From an uncultured Deferribacteres bacterium (GTDB lineage Bacteria; Zhuqueibacterota; JdFR-76; DREG01): 42,946 bases of DNA. Positions 16,674 through 25,673 of this stretch are shown in pieces. A model generated the notes under the pieces. It saw nothing but the letters and a program-made list of their open reading frames with translations. It searched no databases and was not told where the DNA came from. How positions within the stretch are numbered: the stretch's first letter is position 1; every line of letters starts with the position of its first letter. Both the position numbers and the translations under genes were made by a program. The stretch covers positions 1 through 42,946 of the forward strand of contig CAJVYQ010000041.1 in assembly GCA_913009825.1 (NCBI GenBank). Reading direction: 5' to 3'.

Positions 16674-16737
16674 TCTCTGCGGCCTCTGCGTTGATGAAAA
16701 GCCTCTTTTAACGTAGAGGCGCAAAGGACGCAGAGGA
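16674..16737. repeat. CGCAGAG-type palindromic repeat, copy 1
   Basis: TCTCTGCGGCCTCTGCGTT at 16674-16692 pairs imperfectly with an arm at 16710-16737 (aacgtagaggcgcaaaggac then gcagagga). The same hairpin recurs at 28747-28820 and 42840-42914, and half-copies lie at 16565-16592 and 16888-16909. Confidence 0.75.
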
Positions 16738-16980
16738 TCACAGAAAAACGGTTATAATCAAATTTATTTCACCCGCCCACAATTTCAGCCGTGGACTACA
16801 AAAAAGGAAGTACCCTTACCGCTCCAACGGTTCTAAAAAAAAACACCCGCTTGTCCGCAAAACATGCAACAAAAAACCTGCAAAAAACCTCTGCGAGTCT
16901 CTGCGTTAATTATTTTCGTGAATAATTCAGGTAACAAAAAAGGGGGTAAAATAAGAAGGGGTCCAGCGAACTTTTTGCTC

Positions 16981-18315
16981 TTAGCCCTGTGGTTCACAAC
17001 CGGATAATTTCTTTGCCGTTTCCCGATCAATTTGCAGGATTTTTGCCGCCAGCGTATAGTCTCCGTTGCAGACTGCGAGAGTATGCAAAACAGCTTCTTT
17101 TTCGATTTGATGAAGCGGCTTCAGGTTTTGATTCACCGATTTGGTCAGATAGCCGGGCAAATCTTTTACGCCTATTTTCCGGTTGCTCTGTATTGCCAGC
17201 GCGCTCTGAAGCACATTCTGCAGCTCCCACACATTTTCCGGCCAATGGTAGCGTTGTAAAATCTGCAGCGCATTTTCATCAACGGAGATATCGTCTGCCT
17301 CCTGCTGAAAAAAATGCCGGATTAATAACGGAATATCATCCTTGCGGTCTTTCAGGGACGGAAGATCAATTTTGTGCGCATTCAACAGATCAAATAATTT
17401 TATGTTAAATTGATTTTCATCGATCATTTCCTGCAAATCGATTTTGCCGGTAATAATGAAACGGACATCAACCGGTATCGCTTTTTCAGCCCGGATAGGA
17501 AAAATTTCCCCGGTGAGCAGTATTTGCAATAGTATTTTTTGCGCTTTTTTAGACAGCGCAAAAATTTCCTGTAAAAAAACCGTGCCTTTGTTAGCGGTTC
17601 GAAACACACCTAATTTACTGTACCCTTTGTCCGGTCCGGTTGATTCTTCCCGTCCCAGCCATTCATCCAACAGCCGCTGCTCTTTCAACACGCTGCAATC
17701 GGACGGGACAAATGATGCGGAAGCGCGGGCACTGTTAAAATGGATGGTTTTAGCGATCAATTCCTTGCCGGTACCGGTCTCGCCGCAAATCCAGACAACT
17801 TCCCGGTTTTGCGAAGCCGCTTCAATTTCCCGTTTTACCGTCATCATGGCCGGCGAATTACCGACAATATTTTCGAAATTGTACTTCTGGCGTAAAATAC
17901 GTTTCAATTGGCGGTTCTCCCGGCGCAACTTTTTGGTTTCGAACAGCCGTTTCAGTAAATTTTCCAATTCTTCGAATTGAATCGGCTTGGTGATATAATC
18001 GTAGGCGCCTTCTTTCATTGCATTCACTGCAGATTCAATACTGCCGTGACCGGTTATAAAAATCACGGCAATCTCCCGGTCGATCTTCTTCAACTGCCGC
18101 ATCAATTGTAAGCCGTCCAAATGCGGCATGATAAAATCGATCAGGGCGACGTCCACGTCCTGTTGCCGCACCAGTCCCAGAGCCTGCAAACCATCCGCTG
18201 CCGTAAAAGTACGGTATCCGGAGCCGGAAATAATTTCGGACAGAAGATCGCGGAAATCTTCCTCATCATCCACGATGAGAATACGTCCCGTTTCATCTGG
18301 TTCTTTAATTTTCAT
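16981..18315 (-). CDS. Degenerate NtrC-family (sigma54 activator-like) response regulator
   Basis: 444 residues: receiver, AAA+ domain, Fis-type helix-turn-helix. The receiver is intact (D16/D17, phospho-acceptor D60 in ALIDFIMP, Lys110). The AAA+ domain keeps Walker A (GETGTGKE, 178-185) but has lost what is needed to remodel sigma54 polymerase. GAFTGA is replaced by STGPDK (225-230), Walker B GTLFLDEI by GTVFLQEI (Asp to Gln249), and the arginine-finger segment FRxDLxYRLN by FNIKLFDLLN (303-312). The sensor-II GNVREL reads ENVWEL. The C-terminal helix-turn-helix (EKEAVLHTLAVCNGDYTLAA, about 405-440) is shortened. It probably binds DNA or partners in a phosphorylation-dependent way without activating sigma54. 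It stands alone, separated by repeat-rich gaps on both sides. Confidence 0.85.
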   Translation of the reverse strand: MKIKEPDETGRILIVDDEEDFRDLLSEIISGSGYRTFTAADGLQALGLVRQQDVDVALIDFIMPHLDGLQLMRQLKKIDREIAVIFITGHGSIESAVNAMKEGAYDYITKPIQFEELENLLKRLFETKKLRRENRQLKRILRQKYNFENIVGNSPAMMTVKREIEAASQNREVVWICGETGTGKELIAKTIHFNSARASASFVPSDCSVLKEQRLLDEWLGREESTGPDKGYSKLGVFRTANKGTVFLQEIFALSKKAQKILLQILLTGEIFPIRAEKAIPVDVRFIITGKIDLQEMIDENQFNIKLFDLLNAHKIDLPSLKDRKDDIPLLIRHFFQQEADDISVDENALQILQRYHWPENVWELQNVLQSALAIQSNRKIGVKDLPGYLTKSVNQNLKPLHQIEKEAVLHTLAVCNGDYTLAAKILQIDRETAKKLSGCEPQG

Positions 18316-18779
18316 CCCGTTAAACCCTGAACCATAAATTTTTTGCCGGAGAACTTAGTAGTTAAATAGTATTGTAATTTCCCTGTAAATACAAGAAGAT
18401 TTTTTGTACTGCCAAAGCAAAATATAAATATTCATTGCATCAAATTTCCGTGAAACAAATCGCGAGTTTCAGTGATTATTCATATTCAATTATCGTAACT
18501 ATTAGGACCGGCAAAGAGAACATCCCCTCCGTCGATGTTGTTGATTTGAGGAGGTGAGAATTTATTTTAATTCACAATTAGGATAATTAGTGTCTTAACG
18601 AAAAGTGGAAAACATGCATCTTGCTTGTTTTATAAACTGTTTAGTTTCCTGCTTTTCAATAAGATTATAATTCAAACAAGATGTTTGATATACAATTTAG
18701 ATCCTTTTCGTTCAAGCACTAATTATCAATTGTTAATGATTTTTTATGGGAATTTTCCTTAAGTCAATAGTATTCTCCC
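18316..18779. other. 464-bp intergenic region with a long palindrome
   Basis: No gene seen. The promoter of the NtrC-like gene should lie at its low-coordinate end. The rest is dominated by a roughly 150-bp imperfect palindrome (see the repeat at 18575-18735). A short CCTCC/GGAGG inverted pair occurs around 18525-18555. Confidence 0.6.
18575..18735. repeat. MITE-like imperfect palindrome
   Basis: Outer arms at 18583-18605 and 18704-18726 match as inverted repeats at 20 of 23 positions (ATAATTAGTG.. against ..CACTAATTAT; CGAAAAG against CTTTTCG). Inner arms AAACATGCATCTTGCTTGTTT and AAACAAGATGTTT continue the pairing, as does CAATT outside. There is no open reading frame. Size, AT content and terminal inverted repeats fit a miniature inverted-repeat element, but no target-site duplication was identified. 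It could alternatively be a very long terminator hairpin after the CHAT gene. Confidence 0.6.
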
Positions 18780-21700
18780 TTACTCCCCTCCGGCACCGCG
18801 CCAGAAAAACGCACTCCACAAAGATGCTTTTTTGTGTCTTCTGCGTAACAGATTGCGTGCATTATGGAAAGCAATGAACGGTTGGTTTCTGTGCAATTGG
18901 GACAAAAAAATCGATAGAAATTCTTTTTTAATGGCTGACGGCACCGGCCAGCGCAGCCCGGCGTAATTCGGGATTCCCCCGTTGCGCCATGCCGTTTGCC
19001 GCACACTTAAAACCGGCAACCGGCCGGTCAGCGTATCTTCCGGGAAAAGAGCGAAGACGAATGCGGCGCGACAGCGCAGAGAAAACAGATCCCGCAGATA
19101 GAAAAACCCGTCGTTATCATCGGGATTGGCAGAAACAGGACCGGCCGGATTCGAACCATCTGGAGATGGTGCTGAAAAGGGAATGTACGAATTGAGAACC
19201 GGCTGCCCGGCAGAAACAACCGGACGGTTGAGAATGAAAAAATTGGTTGATTGGATCCGTTGACGAAATTGCTTTTCCGTGATGGAACCCGAATTAACCT
19301 TCTCAAACACCAACCGGGGAAAATCTTTTTCCAGGTGCATAAAAAATTGTTGTCCGATCCACATTCCCTTTTTTACGGCAAAGCGCTTTACCCGCCGGGA
19401 CAAGCCCAAATCATTTAAAGAGGAAGAATAGCCGATTAGGTGCGCTGCCGCTGAAGGCTGTTTGCCAAACGGAAGGATTTCGAACGGAAGATTAACCAGC
19501 GGTGCGGCGGGAATCACAACCCACTCTTTCTTTTGCTGCAACACCGGGAAAAAGGGCATCAGTAAAATTTTTCCAAGTGAGTCTCCCTGCGCCGATGAAA
19601 CAGAATCCAGCCTTACAGCACGCATGAAACGGGCGGCCTGTTTTTTCAATTTTGTATTTGCCATTTGCGTTTTGAACGCGAAAAGAGAATCGGAGGTTAG
19701 ACACCATGAAAATAAAAAATCCTGCGTTGGAAAAAAAATTAACACGGCCAGGTCTGCCGACAAACCTTCTTTTGCTTCCTGCAAAGAGAAATCAAACGGT
19801 CTGAAAAGCGCCAACCGTTCCGGATCACTTTTTTTCAATCCGTCAATCAGATCCTGAAGCTGCTGTTTTGCGTAGGTCAGGCTGTCCAGAACATCGTAAA
19901 ACAGACGGTACCCGCCGCGCCGGCTTCTTTTAATTTCCAACAGCCGGTTGTTCAACCGGTTAACTTCTTTCAGTTGCGTCAGGTAATTTTTTATTCCTCC
20001 ATTCTGATTCTCACTAACTTGCCGTAATGATACCCGGTGAAGCATCGCCAATCTGAGTAGTCCCTGGTACTCTTCAAAACATTTCAAGGCTGCAATATTG
20101 TCGCCGTTTTCAAAGTAATTTTTGATGAGAGATGTATACAGATAGTTCATTTCTTTCGAGGCAGAAAGATCAAAAACAGTATCCGGTTTTGAAATTTTTT
20201 CCTGTCGCAAAATTCTCCGCGCCCGTTGAAAATAGTCCATTTTCACCGAATCCGGGGACGCAATGCGCAGGTCCCGTATTTGCCCTAATGAAGTGAGAAT
20301 TTGCCATTGCAGATTACGAAAGCCGTTCGCCCCGGCTAAGGAATTGGCTTGTCGAAAATAGTTTTCCGCTTCGGGCAATAAACCAACGTTGCAATTCAGT
20401 TCGCCCAGATAATTAAGGCCTATTGCCTGCTGCTTTTGCAGCGAATTACGCCGTGCAAGATCTACCGCCTGCTCAAATTCATCTACCATCGCGGCCACTT
20501 CCTGCCCATGAAGAGCAAACAAAGGCAGAGATGACTTTTGTTGGGATACCGGCTCTCTTTTCATTTTAAACGTAAATGCCAGAAAAGAAAGCGCTGCCCG
20601 CTGCAGAGTAAGCTCCGTTCGTTCCCGGATAAACGAATAGGGATAAGCCTGCAGCTTAGTCAGCGTTTCATCGATCCATTGAATAACAAGGTTCACATCG
20701 ATGCGCACATCTTTGTATTGGAGCTGTCCGCCCTGGGAATATTGCGAAAAGGTGATTACCATCCGGCAGATATTCAACAAATTGGTCACCTCTCCGGCCA
20801 AAAAGTTGTATTTGCTACAACGTTTGTAGGAAATGGAAAACCATCTCCATGCGTTGGTCAAATTACCCAGGGTCAGGTGCATCATGCCGATGTTGTTGAC
20901 CATGATTGCCTGCCCCAGCGGATCACCTTCCTTGCGTAAAACAGCTAATTTATCTTTTAGCAACTGCAGTGCCTGCCGGTAATTCTTCCGCTGTGCTTCA
21001 TTTTCCGCAAGAAGTGTGTAAATTAACGCACGCTCATCATTCACGGAAAAACCGTAAAGTTCCCGGGTAGTGCTGGGACCCAGGTTGCCGAAGCTCCAGA
21101 GAGGTATGGAATATCCCAAAAATTCCAGGCGCACAGAAGATGACGGCCGGTAGCGTTTTTTTAGTTTTTTATCCTGTAAAATTTCCAGCGCCCGCAAACA
21201 ATATTGCCGCACTTGCTTTTCATTCTTAAGCAGCAGATAGTTGTAAGCAATGTTGCGATATGTTTCCAGCACAGCCCGTTTGTTCTTCTGTTTTTGGTCC
21301 GCTGCCAATGTTGTGTGGTACTTTTCGATGGATTTTTTGAAGTCGCCGGAAGATTGGTAAATTAGCGCCAGCAGTTTTTCAATTTTTTGCTTTTGTTGCA
21401 AATCTGCCGGACCGGAGTATAAAACATCAGCCCGGTTCAATGCGGAAATGGCGGTTTGCCACTCTTTTACGCTGATGGCAGTGTGTCCCAGCCGGAAAAA
21501 GAAGGCAGCCTCTTGGCTAACACCGGCAAAAGTGGCAGCCAATTTCTGCTTGCGCAAGTAATAATCATACGCTTTTTCATGCCCGAAATCGCCCATATCA
21601 TAATAAATATCAGCCAGTTTAAGATAGAGACCGGCTTCCTGTTTTGGGTTTGTTTTCTCATCATTCAATGAAACAGCCAGGTCCAACAGGCGGATAGCCT

Positions 21701-24275
21701 TTTCGTACCAATTTTGCAGTTCGGCCGCTTTACGCAGCGTAATCGCGCGATACAGCCAGATGACCGGGCCAAAAATTTGTCTTGCCGCCCGGATTAACAG
21801 GCTTCTTTTCTGTTCCAATTCCTGTTGTTGAAAAATTTCAAGTTTCACATAATTGTCACTCAGAGCTATGTAAGCTGGGATCAGGCGAAAATCCCGGTTT
21901 AACGCCTGTTCCAGATAATCATTGGCCAGCGTCAATCCCTTGCGGTCATCTTGATATTGAAGAGAGTAAAGCAGTCCCAAAGCATAAAGGGCGCTTTGCT
22001 CCCCGGGCTTCTTTTTCAGGCGATTGCGGAATTCTCTTTCCAGCGAGGGGAAAAGTTGTAATTCCCGGGCGCAGGTTATCAATCCCTGTAACGCTTCAAT
22101 TCGGTTCGGTTTTTCCGACAATAACTTTTGATATTTTTCGTAAGCAGCGGCGGTCTGTCCGTTTCTCCGCATTCGTTCGGCTATATCAAACTGCAACTGC
22201 CGGATTTGTTCACGAAAAAAGGTGTTTTCAAAAACATTCAGATCGGTGCGATTCAAAATCTTTCTGCAAATTTGAATTGCCTTCCGGTTCTGCCTGTTTT
22301 CCGTGTAAATTTCACTCATCAAAATACCGGCATTAAGGTTGGCTGTTTTTTGCCGGGGGAATTTTTGCAGCACAGTCTGCAGCTCATTCCGAGCAGTTCG
22401 GGAATCTCCGTTTCTACGAAATAACTTTCCCCTGACAATGTGCAATCCGGCGACAAGTTGGGGAAACTCCCGGTATTTTTCCATGGCATCTTGCAGAACT
22501 TCCATTTCATTTTCGGCGTCCTTCTTTTTTAGAATAGAAATGATCCGTGCGCAGGCCCGCTGCCGCCAGAGATCACTGCCGGCGGTTTTTAAAATATGCA
22601 GATAATTTTTTAATGCCCCTGCACTATTTCCAAGCCGACAGAAAATATCCGCCTGCAGGAATAAATTTTTTATAAATGATTCCCCTTCTTTCGGCCCGGA
22701 ATCCAGCGATCCCTGAAGCAGACTCAGTGCCCGCTCCCGTTCGCCGTTCTGCCGCGCCAACTCCGCTTCGAACCGCGCAATTCCCCGTTGCACCGGTACA
22801 TTGCCTGAAAATCGTTGTCGCAACGAATCCGGAGCCCGACTCCACCGCGGCCGCGGCAAACCGCGCGCCTGCCACAAGGCTAATTTTATCCTGACAAACA
22901 ACGGTTCGTTCCGGCCGACCTCCCGCAGCATTCGTTGATACAACCGGATCGCCTTCCCTTTTTCTCCCGCCTGAATTTGTTCTTCCGCAACAACCAAACC
23001 CGCCAAAACACGCCAGGGATTTTCATCGGGAAAGCGCTGACGAACTGTTTGAAATGCCAAAAGCCGGTTCGTATGGAACGTACCCAGGGCAATGTTTAAG
23101 GGCAGAGCGGACAGACTATCGTCATGTTCAAGCTGATCGGGCAACAGCAGAGAAAAAGAGGAATCTGCCCATTCATATTGCTTCCGGGCGGAGGCAAACA
23201 CGGGAATGACGCCGGTGTGCGGTACCGCGCAAATGTTAAAATGACCCGATTCCCGCAGGGCAAAAAACAGGCGATCCTGAGAAATTTCGGGATAGAGAAC
23301 TTCCCGGTGTGCCGGAAAAAGAGAGACCAAGCGGGAGACCTGAATTCTCGTCTTCACAGATTCCGTACCGTTCGCATCGCCGGATGAATCCGCGGCAGGC
23401 AAAATTAGAGAAAGACGAATCAGTGCCGGGTTATCGCTCAAATCGATGCAGTCATCGGCGTTGGTATCGCTTTCGTAGCGTAGAAAAAACAGCGTGGAAT
23501 CGTTTTTCCCCCATACCGGAAAAGATTCATTTACATCCCCGGGCAGAAGAAGTATGGCATTTGTATCTTCCATATTCATTTCGGAGAACGATTGGTTCGT
23601 AAAAAAAATTTTCAAAAAAATATGCTGCCGGGTATATTTGCCGATTTTATGAATTTTTGTGTATGCCAGCCACTTTCCGCCGGAAGACCAGGCAGGAGAA
23701 GTTCCACCGGTAAACGTGAAAGGAATCACATTATTTGAAGCGGGATCAAGCAGCCAGATATTACGTTCGCCGGTTAATCTGGTGGAAGTGAAAGCAATCC
23801 ATTTGCCATCCGGAGAGCAGTCCGGTTTACCATCATAACCCAGATAGTTGTCGATTTGCCGGATTTGAATTTTACTGCCCGGCATTTTGGCCGGTTTACA
23901 GCGCAGTTGCCACAGATCCCCTTTCGCATCGCTTCGCTTGGAAATAAAATAGATAGTGCGGTTATCGGCAGCCCAGCAGGGCGAATAATCATCCGCTTTG
24001 TGAAACGTAAGCTGGAAAGCCGGTCCGCCGTGAACGGATTTAAGCCAGATATCCCTGTTGCCGGAACGGCGGGAAGTGAACGCCAGCCAGCGGCCGTCCG
24101 GAGAAACAGCCGGTTCCGTATCATCATCCGGGAAGGTTGTAACATGTTGAATTTGGGAAAATTGTTTGTAAAAATAAGGCCGGTAAATTTGTGCGTACTG
24201 AGCCCGGGCAGGGTTCAGAAAAAAAAGAGCGGCGCAAACGCCCCAAAAAACAGCGTTTCTGTTCCGCCCGATCAT
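18780..24275 (-). CDS. Secreted beta-propeller-TPR-CHAT protein with degenerate CHAT domain
   Basis: 1831 residues. A signal peptide (FWGVCAALFFLNPARA, cut after ARA near residue 25) sends it to the periplasm or surface. Residues about 40-330 are TolB/PD40-type propeller blades (AVSPDGRWLAFTSRRSGNRD, CSPDGKWIAFTSTR, SSGGKWLAYTK). About 420-1420 is a long TPR array. About 1480-1831 is a CHAT (caspase HetF-associated) domain, recognisable from AVLIFFPT, the core VVIPAAPLVNLPFEILPFG (1586 on) and the end GLRWPVPSAIKKEFLSIFLS...ASLWSAFFWRG. The catalytic parts are not kept: the usual 'H-x-A-T-H-G' reads FFILNRPVV (about 1679-1687) and the usual 'LSACxTG' reads FALFPEDT, with Pro near 1745 for Cys. 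Protease activity is therefore doubtful. The start overlaps the lipoprotein stop by 4 bp (ATGA), so the two probably work together at the envelope. Confidence 0.82.
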   Translation of the reverse strand: MIGRNRNAVFWGVCAALFFLNPARAQYAQIYRPYFYKQFSQIQHVTTFPDDDTEPAVSPDGRWLAFTSRRSGNRDIWLKSVHGGPAFQLTFHKADDYSPCWAADNRTIYFISKRSDAKGDLWQLRCKPAKMPGSKIQIRQIDNYLGYDGKPDCSPDGKWIAFTSTRLTGERNIWLLDPASNNVIPFTFTGGTSPAWSSGGKWLAYTKIHKIGKYTRQHIFLKIFFTNQSFSEMNMEDTNAILLLPGDVNESFPVWGKNDSTLFFLRYESDTNADDCIDLSDNPALIRLSLILPAADSSGDANGTESVKTRIQVSRLVSLFPAHREVLYPEISQDRLFFALRESGHFNICAVPHTGVIPVFASARKQYEWADSSFSLLLPDQLEHDDSLSALPLNIALGTFHTNRLLAFQTVRQRFPDENPWRVLAGLVVAEEQIQAGEKGKAIRLYQRMLREVGRNEPLFVRIKLALWQARGLPRPRWSRAPDSLRQRFSGNVPVQRGIARFEAELARQNGERERALSLLQGSLDSGPKEGESFIKNLFLQADIFCRLGNSAGALKNYLHILKTAGSDLWRQRACARIISILKKKDAENEMEVLQDAMEKYREFPQLVAGLHIVRGKLFRRNGDSRTARNELQTVLQKFPRQKTANLNAGILMSEIYTENRQNRKAIQICRKILNRTDLNVFENTFFREQIRQLQFDIAERMRRNGQTAAAYEKYQKLLSEKPNRIEALQGLITCARELQLFPSLEREFRNRLKKKPGEQSALYALGLLYSLQYQDDRKGLTLANDYLEQALNRDFRLIPAYIALSDNYVKLEIFQQQELEQKRSLLIRAARQIFGPVIWLYRAITLRKAAELQNWYEKAIRLLDLAVSLNDEKTNPKQEAGLYLKLADIYYDMGDFGHEKAYDYYLRKQKLAATFAGVSQEAAFFFRLGHTAISVKEWQTAISALNRADVLYSGPADLQQKQKIEKLLALIYQSSGDFKKSIEKYHTTLAADQKQKNKRAVLETYRNIAYNYLLLKNEKQVRQYCLRALEILQDKKLKKRYRPSSSVRLEFLGYSIPLWSFGNLGPSTTRELYGFSVNDERALIYTLLAENEAQRKNYRQALQLLKDKLAVLRKEGDPLGQAIMVNNIGMMHLTLGNLTNAWRWFSISYKRCSKYNFLAGEVTNLLNICRMVITFSQYSQGGQLQYKDVRIDVNLVIQWIDETLTKLQAYPYSFIRERTELTLQRAALSFLAFTFKMKREPVSQQKSSLPLFALHGQEVAAMVDEFEQAVDLARRNSLQKQQAIGLNYLGELNCNVGLLPEAENYFRQANSLAGANGFRNLQWQILTSLGQIRDLRIASPDSVKMDYFQRARRILRQEKISKPDTVFDLSASKEMNYLYTSLIKNYFENGDNIAALKCFEEYQGLLRLAMLHRVSLRQVSENQNGGIKNYLTQLKEVNRLNNRLLEIKRSRRGGYRLFYDVLDSLTYAKQQLQDLIDGLKKSDPERLALFRPFDFSLQEAKEGLSADLAVLIFFPTQDFLFSWCLTSDSLFAFKTQMANTKLKKQAARFMRAVRLDSVSSAQGDSLGKILLMPFFPVLQQKKEWVVIPAAPLVNLPFEILPFGKQPSAAAHLIGYSSSLNDLGLSRRVKRFAVKKGMWIGQQFFMHLEKDFPRLVFEKVNSGSITEKQFRQRIQSTNFFILNRPVVSAGQPVLNSYIPFSAPSPDGSNPAGPVSANPDDNDGFFYLRDLFSLRCRAAFVFALFPEDTLTGRLPVLSVRQTAWRNGGIPNYAGLRWPVPSAIKKEFLSIFLSQLHRNQPFIAFHNARNLLRRRHKKASLWSAFFWRGAGGE

Positions 24276-24841
24276 TTTTTTCTCACCCAGCTTCCATCAT
24301 CGAGTTGAATCCATGTTTTTTTTTCGGATTGCTCGATATTGATTTTTTCAACAATTGATTCAATCTGTTTTCGCCTGGCCGGGGAAGCCGGCGTATTCAT
24401 AGCAATAATCCTTGTCCGGATAACTTTCCGGTCGTTATTTTCCTGTTCCACAATTCGCCGGACTGCGCTCTCCGGTTCTTTTGTCCGGGAAATGCTGCCC
24501 ATATCGACAATTTCCAAATAACCCTTGTTGTTCTCACCGATGATCCCCAACTGTTTGAGGTTCACTATTTTATCCCGGTTCTGTTGCCGGTTTTTTATCG
24601 CCTGCAGCACAGAATTCTTATTTTCCGCCGGAGATGGGCTGTGGCTGAACTGTGAAAACGGATACGAAATCAGGCTGTGGGATTCCATCTCCAGGCGTTT
24701 ATAAGAACCCAAAACCTGCTTTTCCAGATCGGTTAACTCCCCGGTGATGTTTACACGGGGAATGCGGATTGTGCAGTTTGTCATGAAAAACAGGAGAAAG
24801 ATGGTTAAAAGATTTCCCCCCGCATTACTTGTTTTCAGCAT
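24272..24841 (-). CDS. YdbL/DUF1318-like lipoprotein
   Basis: 189 residues. A lipoprotein signal (LLTIFLLFFMTNC, Cys23) has an unusual Asn before the Cys. The C-terminal third matches what I remember of the YdbL/DUF1318 family: AVRRIVEQENNDRKVI, spacer, then a Trp-rich end WIQLDDGSWVRKK resembling the 'G..W.R' ending of E. coli YdbL. In E. coli YdbL acts with the AsmA-like YdbH and the lipoprotein YnbE in a cell-envelope bridge for phospholipid transport. An AsmA-like gene lies 5 kb upstream (29314-32562), but on a separate unit. The start overlaps the phosphatase gene by 17 bp and the stop overlaps the CHAT gene by 4 bp, so the three form one transcript. Confidence 0.68.
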   Translation of the reverse strand: MLKTSNAGGNLLTIFLLFFMTNCTIRIPRVNITGELTDLEKQVLGSYKRLEMESHSLISYPFSQFSHSPSPAENKNSVLQAIKNRQQNRDKIVNLKQLGIIGENNKGYLEIVDMGSISRTKEPESAVRRIVEQENNDRKVIRTRIIAMNTPASPARRKQIESIVEKINIEQSEKKTWIQLDDGSWVRKK

Positions 24842-25673
24842 ACAGATTATACTCCCGGAGAATTTGCAACACTATTTTATTCCAACCGGCCGGTCCGGTA
24901 TCTCCGGCTAATTTGGGCGACAATTGCCGTGTGATTCCGACATTGTATCGATTCTTTGCATTTTTTACCAGACACGGAATTTGCACATTTTGCAGCATGG
25001 CCAGATCATTCAACGAATCGCCGATCCCTACTGAAATCCAGTCACCAGGTTCATTGCCGCGATAAAAATCGATCAACGATCTCACAGCCAGCCCTTTATC
25101 GTGGGGGCCGCTGAGATGAAAAAATCGCCCCCCTTTAGTGATTTTCAGATTTCTTTCCGCCGCCGCTTTTTCCAGTTCCGGCAGCCTTTTTTCACTGTCT
25201 TCATCCGGGAACCGGAACGGCTCGCTGTAGTTACGCCGCCGGGACAACTCTGCCTGATAGAAACTGAGTCCGGTTAATTCCTGTATTTCCCCGGTACTCA
25301 GATCGCCAAAACCCTGCAGCCGAATATGCAGGTTTTTTTTGCAGTCAGTTAAAAAAGAGCATAGTTTTATATACGGAACACCAAACTGTTTCACCTCGTA
25401 ACCGCAGTCTGTTCTGTTAAAAATTGCGTTTTCGAAATATCCCAGTGGCGAATAGATAGCGGCACCGTTCTCCACAATAAAAGGATGGTCTACACCAAGT
25501 TCTCCCCGTATAGCGATCGATTCATCTTTCGTTTTTGAAGTGCAAAAAATCAACGGGACACTCAAAAAAAACAATTGCTGCAACGCCTCTTCTGCCTCCT
25601 GCCAGGAGTAGGTGTAATGATCCAGAAGCGTTCCGTCCAGATCGGTAAAAATGAGAAGGTTTGGTTTGTTCAT
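24825..25673 (-). CDS. mpgP: Mannosyl/glucosyl-3-phosphoglycerate phosphatase (MpgP-type HAD)
   Basis: 282 residues of the HAD-IIB family. Motif I is FTDLDGTLLD (about 9-18), motif II CTSKTKDES (about 44-52), then KGLAV (Lys) and motif III GIGDSLNDLAML. The cap-domain sequence and VENGAAIYSPLGYF fit mannosyl-3-phosphoglycerate phosphatase, which removes phosphate in the last step of mannosyl- or glucosylglycerate synthesis. The synthase-like gene 365 bp upstream suggests glucosylglycerate here, and this enzyme class accepts both. It overlaps the start of the downstream lipoprotein gene by 17 bp, linking solute synthesis and an envelope module on one transcript. Confidence 0.88.
   Translation of the reverse strand: MNKPNLLIFTDLDGTLLDHYTYSWQEAEEALQQLFFLSVPLIFCTSKTKDESIAIRGELGVDHPFIVENGAAIYSPLGYFENAIFNRTDCGYEVKQFGVPYIKLCSFLTDCKKNLHIRLQGFGDLSTGEIQELTGLSFYQAELSRRRNYSEPFRFPDEDSEKRLPELEKAAAERNLKITKGGRFFHLSGPHDKGLAVRSLIDFYRGNEPGDWISVGIGDSLNDLAMLQNVQIPCLVKNAKNRYNVGITRQLSPKLAGDTGPAGWNKIVLQILREYNLYAENK

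Larger units (their letters stand above)
16126..16980. other. 855-bp intergenic region with repeat fragments
   Basis: No convincing gene; a 72-codon open frame at 16199-16417 has no family features. It holds the operon promoter (16183-16211), a cluster of CGCAGAG-type repeat pieces (16565-16592, 16674-16737, 16888-16909) and AT-rich DNA. The terminator of the gene ending at 16981 is not obvious. Confidence 0.6.

Noticed and set aside
16565-16909. CRISPR array
   Set aside because: The repeated CGCAGAG pieces are palindromic and irregularly spaced, with no unique spacers of equal length and no cas genes.
22624-22875. Overlapping reading frames inside the giant CHAT gene
   Set aside because: Shadow frames of a long, GC-richer gene; no family features or ribosome binding sites.
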